From Nitrospira sp. ST-bin5 (lineage in GTDB: Bacteria; Nitrospirota; Nitrospiria; Nitrospirales; Nitrospiraceae): 64,000 bases of DNA. Where the stretch lies: contig MSXN01000009.1 of assembly GCA_002083555.1 (NCBI GenBank), forward strand, positions 1 through 64,000, in the 5' to 3' direction. The position numbers and the translations under genes are program-made. The notes under the pieces were generated by a model. The model had not been told where the DNA came from and did not search any database. It saw nothing but the letters and a program-made list of their open reading frames with translations. This document shows positions 59,514 to 64,000 of the stretch, piece after piece (positions within the stretch are counted from its first letter, which is position 1; every line of letters begins with the position of its first letter).

Positions 59514-59792
59514 ATGGTTACCGTATTGGTATTCGGTCGAGTCATTCAAGAAGCGACAGGGGAGAATGAATTCTCCATCGAGTCGGTGGAGCCGACGACG
59601 GTGCGGAAGTTGATCGAGGCGAATGCCGAATCCCTGGGACCGCTACTTCGATTTATCGACAGCCGGGAAGCCCTCATTTCTGTGAACAAGAAAGTCGGCA
59701 CAGAAGATACGGTGGTGAAGGACGGCGACACGGTCAAGGTGTCGTTTCAGTCCCGCATGTCGTACGACGGGACCAGAGATATTCCGACATAG
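59514..59792 (+). CDS. MoaD/ThiS-like beta-grasp protein
   Basis: A 92-residue protein with the ubiquitin-like fold of MoaD/ThiS (VTVLVFGRVIQEATGENEF, TTVRKLIEANAESLGPLLRFIDSREALISVNKKVG, VKDGDTVKVSFQ). The usual C-terminal Gly-Gly needed for adenylation and sulfur transfer is missing; it ends SRMSYDGTRDIPT. It therefore may not act as a sulfur carrier in the usual way. No molybdopterin gene lies next to it. Confidence 0.75.
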   Translation: MVTVLVFGRVIQEATGENEFSIESVEPTTVRKLIEANAESLGPLLRFIDSREALISVNKKVGTEDTVVKDGDTVKVSFQSRMSYDGTRDIPT

Positions 59793-59863
59793 CAGGCGAT
59801 GGCTGAGAACGGGTGCTGTACAGCCGCGCCGGTTGACGGCGGGCGGATTTATATCGAAAGGAT

Positions 59864-60277
59864 ATGATGATGACCAAGACGTCGAGCATGATGGGGTTCA
59901 TCGCGGGCCTGGCCTTGTTTGCCGGACAAGGGCTGGCGGCGGAACCGGCCGATATCGAAAAGTTCGTCAAGGCGCGGATTGAGATCGGCGAGATGATGAC
60001 GAACTATTTCAAGGGCGGGGAGCAGTACGGCCAAGGGCAGCGGCCATCCCCTGAACAAATGAAAGAAATGGGCGCGGATATCAATACCAAGCTCGGTGCG
60101 CTGTTGTCGAAGCACGGGCTGACGATTGAAGACTATCGCGGGCGAAGCAAGGATGTCTTTGCCGATGAAGCTGGAGTAAAGAATTTTCTCGCGGCTCATC
60201 CCGATCTCAAGACTCGATACGAAGCGCTTCCCTTGGACCGGATGGGTCGGGGCGGCAGCACGGGGCGCGGGTACTAG
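59864..60277 (+). CDS. Small secreted protein, unknown
   Basis: A 137-residue protein with a signal peptide (MMGFIAGLALFAGQGLAAEP) and a helical mature part (VKARIEIGEMMTNYFKGGEQYGQGQRPSPEQMKEMGADINTKLGALLSKHGLTIEDYRGRSKDVFADEAGVKNFLAAHPDLKTRYEALP). It is probably periplasmic. I do not recognise the family. The start is one of three consecutive ATGs at 59864-59872. It ends at the edge of a palindromic repeat. Confidence 0.65.
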   Translation: MMMTKTSSMMGFIAGLALFAGQGLAAEPADIEKFVKARIEIGEMMTNYFKGGEQYGQGQRPSPEQMKEMGADINTKLGALLSKHGLTIEDYRGRSKDVFADEAGVKNFLAAHPDLKTRYEALPLDRMGRGGSTGRGY

Positions 60278-60399
60278 CAGGTGCTGAAACAGTCCGCCAG
60301 CGGCGTTCTCGCTTCACGAAGAGGCTCAACGTACAAGCCCGTATGCCTCGCCTCTTCGATCGCTGCGGCCTTGCTGGACAGCCTGTTTGAGCAACCTGC
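60277..60399. repeat. Nested palindromic intergenic repeat (~123 bp)
   Basis: The arms GCAGGTGCTGAAACAGTCC (60277-60295) and GGACAGCCTGTTTGAGCAA-CCTGC (60376-60399) are imperfect inverted repeats, and inner hairpins include GAAGAGGC/GCCTCTTC. It begins at the end of the secreted-protein gene and lies before the convergent cupredoxin-like gene. I recall similar GCAGG-TGCTGAAA elements from Nitrospira genomes. A short fragment of the same start (GCAGGATGCTGAAAA) is at 45187. Confidence 0.75.
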
Positions 60400-60473
60400 G
60401 GCTATTGATGCTGGGATGCCACGCAACGCATCGTTGGCGACTGTTGCTTATTCACCAAACTGTTCTTGGGCAG

Positions 60474-60923
60474 CTAGACGACCTGGATCAATAAATTGGT
60501 CAGGTGTTCCATCCCAATGCAGTCGAGGATGCAGTAGGCGCGATATTGTAGGCGGCCGTTTTCTCCGGCGAGAAAACTGACGCTGGCTTCACGGCTCATG
60601 ATCCAGATGGAGCCGGTTTCCTGCTTCCAGCCGTCTTCTGACTTGATGGCAATCTGATGGGTGTCGCCCACTGCCAGGCTAGTCAGCTCTTCACTGAAGA
60701 CAAACGTGATTTTTACCGGGGTGTCTTTGGGCACCTGGAGGCCACGTTTTGCGCTATAAGGTTTGCCCTTCTCGTCCAGGAATCCCTTCTCACTGACACG
60801 GACCTTGATCTCGATCGGTGCCTTTTCAGGCGCGGCGGCATACGTCATGACCGGACCGGCCCAGATAGTCGTGAACGTCAGAATCATGATCAGGGTCGTC
60901 AGGTTCTTCATTATCGTGTTCAT
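60474..60923 (-). CDS. Cupredoxin-like secreted protein with CuA-like motif
   Basis: A 149-residue exported protein. After a signal peptide (LIMILTFTTIWAGPVMTYAAA) it has a beta-rich cupredoxin-like fold: APIEIKVRVSEKGFL, VPKDTPVKITFVFSEEL, DTHQIAIKSEDG. Near the C-terminus is CILDCIGMEHLTN, with Cys-x3-Cys, Met and His as in CuA sites of cytochrome oxidase subunit II and NosZ, but with His one residue later than the CxxxCxxxHxxM consensus. It may bind copper. The start may be 60908. No oxidase gene is adjacent. Confidence 0.7.
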   Translation of the reverse strand: MNTIMKNLTTLIMILTFTTIWAGPVMTYAAAPEKAPIEIKVRVSEKGFLDEKGKPYSAKRGLQVPKDTPVKITFVFSEELTSLAVGDTHQIAIKSEDGWKQETGSIWIMSREASVSFLAGENGRLQYRAYCILDCIGMEHLTNLLIQVV

Positions 60924-61662
60924 GTCTCTCCCTCTCCTACGGGTTATCTTTCAGGCTGCTCTCCAGGAGCATGCTCATCATGAATGGGTGATTCTTTGCC
61001 GGAATTGGGATTGAGTGGGGACCCCGACCACTGTCGGGCAACGGGACGACCGAACTCATCGTGTTACCGATCTACCATAGCAGGTCTGAGACTATTGGCA
61101 AGCCTTTCATCTCTACAGTGACGGGAACGGGGGCTAGATGGCCGAGGCCGAGAGGTTGATATTTGACTGTGCCTATTCATGTCGAATGCTGTTCTGAAAG
61201 CTGGAGCTAATCATGAGCAACGGCGTACGGCTTCTTCCGCAACGCAGTGTGATTAACGGTGGGATTGTTTTGTGCCGTGCAGGATTGCTTTTCTGGATAC
61301 TCGAGGGGCATCACTCTCTTTGGCCCCATGTGTCTAAGCCTACATGAGTTGTTGAATACTGAGAGACTCCCTGATTCGGGTAAGGACCGGCACTAGATTG
61401 TTCTGAGCGGCCGCTTCAGACCCAAAGCAGAAGTACATGACTGACCGCTACTAGGTGCGGGCGTACACCGATCTGCATAAGAGCCTGTGATAAATGGTCC
61501 CACCGTCGCAACTCATTGTAACAACAACGAGCATGGCGTATTATTCGCGAACCGTAGTGGCGTGTTGTACGGACGGAACATGGCAGATCCGGTTCTTATG
61601 CGGATCGGCCTAAACATAGCTAAGTGGCGTATTCGCCAGTGTGGGCATAGTCGGAACCGGCA
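60924..61662. other. Accessory intergenic region with repeat copy 1
   Basis: This 740-base gap contains a hairpin CCCGAC-CACT-GTCGGG (61023-61038), a near-perfect palindrome around GCGGCCGC (61402-61420), and copy 1 of the 194-base direct repeat (61431-61624). I see no gene in it. Short frames inside it are not supported. Confidence 0.5.
61431..61624. repeat. Direct repeat, copy 1
   Basis: This block matches 62736-62928 over most of its length (shared GACTGACCGCTAC, ATAAATGGTCCCACCGTCGC and CTAAACATAG). It contains an inner inverted repeat: CCGATCTGCATAAGAGCC (61468-61485) with GGTTCTTATGCGGATCGG (61591-61608), two mismatches in 18. It ends in GCTAAGT, 38 bases before the start of the membrane-protein gene. 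Confidence 0.9.
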
Positions 61663-62073
61663 ATGGACAAAAAGCTTAAGCACCTCGAACTGATCCAGGG
61701 CGTGATCAACCGCCTATCGACCAACTCGTTCCTGCTCAAGGGCTGGAGTGTCGTTCTCGTCTCCGCTCTCTTCGCGCTAGCAGCGCCCGAGTCTCGATCC
61801 GCGTTCGTCTATGTCGCCTACATCCCGGCGTTCGTGTTCTGGGGTCTCGACGGCTATTTCCTCTGGCAAGAGCGGCTATATCGTGCCCTCTATGATCATG
61901 TCAGATCAAAGCCTGATGCCGAGATCGACTTCTCTATGGACACCCGCAGTTTCAGAGCCATATCTGCGGGCGGTTGGCTCGAAGCAGTGCTATCTCGAAC
62001 TCTCTTGGCATTTCACGGCGTCTTGATCGTTGCCGTCATCGTTGTGATGCTCCTTACTCTCGGCAAGAGGTGA
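61663..62073 (+). CDS. Three-helix membrane protein paired with a TIR-like protein
   Basis: A 136-residue protein with three membrane segments: FLLKGWSVVLVSALFALAA, FVYVAYIPAFVFWGLDGYFLW and LSRTLLAFHGVLIVAVIVVMLLTL. The loop (QERLYRALYDHVRSKPDAEIDFSMDT) between helices 2 and 3 is probably cytoplasmic. It lies 7 bases before the TIR-like gene, so the two are one transcript. I do not recognise a named family. In TIR-based systems a small membrane protein next to a TIR enzyme is often the effector, which is an inference here. Confidence 0.7.
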   Translation: MDKKLKHLELIQGVINRLSTNSFLLKGWSVVLVSALFALAAPESRSAFVYVAYIPAFVFWGLDGYFLWQERLYRALYDHVRSKPDAEIDFSMDTRSFRAISAGGWLEAVLSRTLLAFHGVLIVAVIVVMLLTLGKR

Positions 62074-62080
62074 TAAGAAG

Positions 62081-62578
62081 ATGGCACGAAGAGCGTTCTA
62101 TAGCTTTCACTACAAACCGGATAACTGGCGCGCCTCGACAGTGCGCAACATCGGAGCAGTGGAGGGAAGCAAGCCAGCGACCGATAACGATTGGGAGTCG
62201 ATCACAGGTGGTGGAGACGAGGCGATCAAGCGCTGGATTACCAACCAGATGAATGGCCGATCCTGTACCGTCGTGCTTATTGGAACAAACACGGCCAATC
62301 GGAAGTGGATCAACTACGAGATCGTTAAGTCGTGGGACGAAGGGATGGGAGTCGTCGGAATCCGGATTCACGGCCTCAAAAACTCCGTTGGCGAAATTTC
62401 GTCTATGGGGAACAATCCGTTTGACTACATCACGCACGGCGGTTCCAGGAAGAAGCTGTCCGAGATCGTAAAGTGCTACAACCCAGCTGGAGCGAACAGC
62501 CAAGAGCGCTACGACTGGATTAAGACGCACTTGGCGAATGCCGTCGAAGAGGCGGTTCGCATCCGCAGCGAGAACTGA
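62081..62578 (+). CDS. TIR-like (DUF1863/ThsB-type) protein
   Basis: A 165-residue protein starting MARRAFYSFHYKPDNWRA, the start of MTH538/DUF1863 TIR-like proteins such as Thoeris ThsB. It has DNDWESITGGGDEAIKRWI, SCTVVLIGTNTANRKWINYEIVKSWDEG (Glu80 is the candidate NAD-site glutamate), and VVGIRIHGLK. ThsB proteins make cyclic-ADP-ribose-like signals on phage infection. No ThsA (SLOG or macro-TM) is present here, only the small membrane protein. The gene ends 10 bases before an attC-like site, so it appears to be a cassette gene. Confidence 0.85.
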   Translation: MARRAFYSFHYKPDNWRASTVRNIGAVEGSKPATDNDWESITGGGDEAIKRWITNQMNGRSCTVVLIGTNTANRKWINYEIVKSWDEGMGVVGIRIHGLKNSVGEISSMGNNPFDYITHGGSRKKLSEIVKCYNPAGANSQERYDWIKTHLANAVEEAVRIRSEN

Positions 62579-62587
62579 GAGAGCGCC

Positions 62588-62647
62588 GCCCAACAACGGC
62601 GTGCAGCGGACTGCGATACGCGCCGCCGCTGATACTGAATGTTAATG
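62588..62647 (+). other. attC-like integron recombination site (59-base-element type)
   Basis: This site starts with GCCCAAC (an R'' match to RYYYAAC) and ends with GTTAATG (5 of 7 to GTTRRRY). From start to end the segments are 7, 17, 13, 16 and 7 bases, exactly as in the aadA2-type attC I recall. It has a CAGCGG/CCGCTG central stem. It is placed 10 bases after the TIR stop codon, the usual position for a cassette attC. The R' box is degenerate. Confidence 0.75.
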
Positions 62648-62735
62648 CGACAGGGCTGAGGTCCGCTTTTATGGCGGTGCGATCTCGGCACCGAACTTCC
62701 GCACTTGGCCGATGGTAGTTCTCGACTCACAGTGG

Positions 62736-62928
62736 AGGTACACGACTGACCGCTACCAGAGGGAGGCTTACACCGATCCGCATAAGAACCCATTGATAAA
62801 TGGTCCCACCGTCGCAACTCATTGAAACGACAACGGCATGGCATATTCTTCACGAACAGTAGTGGCGTGTTATACGGATAGAAATGGTAGGACCCAGCTC
62901 TTGTGCGGATCCGCCTAAACATAGTTAG
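62736..62928. repeat. Direct repeat, copy 2
   Basis: This block matches copy 1 (61431-61624). Its inner inverted repeat is CCGATCCGCATAAGAACC (62773-62790) with a right arm at about 62896-62913. It ends in GTTAGAT (62924-62930), which fits GTTRRRY, and the next gene starts 34-40 bases later. The 385-base gap 62579-62963 holds this repeat, the attC-like site and a hairpin CGGTGC/GCACCG (62675-62693), and no gene. Confidence 0.9.
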
Positions 62929-62963
62929 ATTTCTCATCCCACAACCAGCAAAGGAGAGCCACC

Positions 62964-64000
62964 ATGTCAAATGCTGTCGTAAGTCGTCACTACCCGAAAG
63001 TCGTGGATTTGGTTCGCCGGACATCAGGCGATGTGTCTCAAGTCGCGCTCGATAAGCAAGTCTTCGGAAAGCTGATGCTGGAAAAGCTGATTCAGGCAGG
63101 CCCAAAAGACCCAAAGCTCATTTCTAGCGCGCATGGCACTATTTCCCAACTCCTCCTCACAATCCCGGCTTACGCAGTCAAACCAGCCGGCGGGCAGACG
63201 AATCCGATTGCAGCAGCATACAAAGACTTGCTCTCCAAGTTGCCAGCAACAATTAAGTTCACCGTCGTTACCCACACTTCCGTCGAGCCCACAGTCACTC
63301 AATGGTTCAAGATGGCTGGATTCAACTCGGTTGAGGTGTTGGCGGTCCCAGATCACCTGCATTTTTCAGTTTGGGCGGAGGACGGTTACGTCGTCGCAAA
63401 GGACACAGTTTCAGGCGAGACATTTTTCGTAGAACCCTTCGAGTTCCCACGGTATGCGGACGGTCTAATTGCCGATTTCGTCAGCAATGGCACGTCACTG
63501 AGCCACACTCAAGCACCACTCTACTTCCAAGGCGGCAACGTCCTTATCGGAGATGACTTCTTTTTTATCGGCGCTGACTATCCCGCCAACTCTCTGAAGT
63601 ACATCAACAAGGTAATTGTCCCCGCCTCGGGTGAGAAGCCCTTCGACACGGTTCGTCGCCTGTACGGCGAGTACATGGATAAGGCTAGAAATCTTCACTA
63701 CGTCGGCAGCACTATCCCTGTACCTTCCGAAACGACACGTTCCATCGTCATCGACGGCGAACAGTGGACGGAAGTCCTATATATGGGGAACAAACAAGGA
63801 ACGGTTCAACCGCTATTCCACATTGATATGTTCATTACGCTTGCTGGCCGTGATGCGGCGGGCAAATACCAACTTGTGGTAGGCGACCCAAGTCTTGCGG
63901 CCAAGGCATTGGGTGTTCCTCTATGGCCACATGCTATGCAGGAGGTATTCGACAACGTTGCGAAGGGCCTTCAGAAACTTGGATTTTCGGTTGCGCGCAA
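62964..64000 (+). CDS. Guanidino-modifying enzyme-like (agmatine/peptidylarginine deiminase superfamily), partial
   Basis: The frame opens at ATG 62964 (GGAG ribosome site at 62953) and is still open at the window end, so at least 345 residues are present and the C-terminus is missing. Motifs that fit the GME/pentein superfamily are HFSVWAEDGYVV (aligned with the WARDYGP block), LYFQGGNVLIGDDFFF (the GGN-D block), and QPLFHIDMFITLAG (the His-x-Asp block). The catalytic Cys would be beyond the window. It starts in a cassette-like position after repeat copy 2. Substrate unknown. Confidence 0.55.
   Translation, partial: MSNAVVSRHYPKVVDLVRRTSGDVSQVALDKQVFGKLMLEKLIQAGPKDPKLISSAHGTISQLLLTIPAYAVKPAGGQTNPIAAAYKDLLSKLPATIKFTVVTHTSVEPTVTQWFKMAGFNSVEVLAVPDHLHFSVWAEDGYVVAKDTVSGETFFVEPFEFPRYADGLIADFVSNGTSLSHTQAPLYFQGGNVLIGDDFFFIGADYPANSLKYINKVIVPASGEKPFDTVRRLYGEYMDKARNLHYVGSTIPVPSETTRSIVIDGEQWTEVLYMGNKQGTVQPLFHIDMFITLAGRDAAGKYQLVVGDPSLAAKALGVPLWPHAMQEVFDNVAKGLQKLGFSVAR

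Noticed and set aside
60281..60580. An open frame of about 100 residues at 60281-60580
   Set aside because: It runs through the palindromic repeat and into the 3' end of the convergent cupredoxin-like gene; it has no ribosome site or family likeness.
61487..61693. A small open frame inside repeat copy 1
   Set aside because: It lies in a repeat, and the equivalent frame is not kept in copy 2.
63024..63362. Minus-strand frames at 62509-63362
   Set aside because: They are antisense to the TIR gene, the attC-like region and the deiminase-like gene, and carry no recognisable domain.
1..64000. CRISPR arrays, rRNA genes, prophage structural genes or complete insertion sequences
   Set aside because: I looked through the window and saw no repeat-spacer pattern, rRNA segment, phage morphogenesis gene or transposase.

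Overview
The window reads as one contiguous bacterial chromosome segment of high GC content with densely packed genes. Its make-up fits a Gram-negative of the Nitrospira type (phylum Nitrospirota): lipid A and LPS-export genes (lpxD, lptF, lptG), a TonB-dependent receptor, c-type haem proteins, a Pil-Chp-like chemosensory cluster, and a palindromic intergenic repeat of a kind I recall from Nitrospira genomes. The taxon is an inference; there is no rRNA gene here and no search was run.

Layout. 1-5.6 kb: surface polysaccharide genes (glycosyltransferase, PHP protein, WbqC-like protein, PIG-L deacetylase, DegT aminotransferase, MraY/WecA-like transferase). 5.6-13.4 kb: housekeeping genes (mtnA, ndk, a lipoprotein, then gcvH-lpdA-ComEA-like-tyrS-tRNA-Gly, rpmB, a SemiSWEET). 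13.5-14.9 kb: an unrecognised secreted protein. 15.0-30.1 kb: a cobalamin regulon with two cobalamin riboswitches, B12 uptake (btuF, btuC, btuD, btuB) and late corrinoid assembly and salvage (cbiA, cobO, a PduO-type transferase, cobU, cobT, cobS, cbiB, cobD, cbiZ, cobQ). The early corrin-ring genes are absent from this window. 30.5-44.1 kb: a one-haem sensor-like protein followed by a Pil-Chp-like chemosensory cluster (PilH-like regulator, CheW, MCP, a three-Hpt hybrid CheA, two more CheW proteins, a receiver-coiled-coil protein, an Hpt-like protein, an ExeA-like ATPase, an HD-GYP protein). 45.2-50.2 kb, minus strand: lptF-lptG-fabF-acp-lpxD. 50.5-52.8 kb: a cold shock protein and a TPR protein. 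52.8-56 kb: a D-2-hydroxyacid dehydrogenase, a RelE-type toxin-antitoxin pair with a truncated copy of the dehydrogenase 5' end beyond it, and an AlkD-like HEAT protein. 56.3-60.9 kb: a GlcD-GlcF fusion oxidase with a diheme tail protein, a MoaD-like protein, a small secreted protein, a palindromic repeat and a cupredoxin-like protein.

61-64 kb is accessory DNA and the most interesting part. A small three-helix membrane protein is paired with a TIR-like (DUF1863/ThsB-type) protein. Ten bases after the TIR stop codon lies a 60-bp site whose segment lengths match an integron attC (59-base element). Two ~194-bp partly palindromic direct repeats flank the pair. The next gene, cut by the window end, looks like a guanidino-modifying (agmatine deiminase-like) enzyme. 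I read this as an integron-type cassette stretch carrying a Thoeris-like TIR plus membrane-effector candidate defence pair. Neither the integrase nor the rest of the array is visible here.
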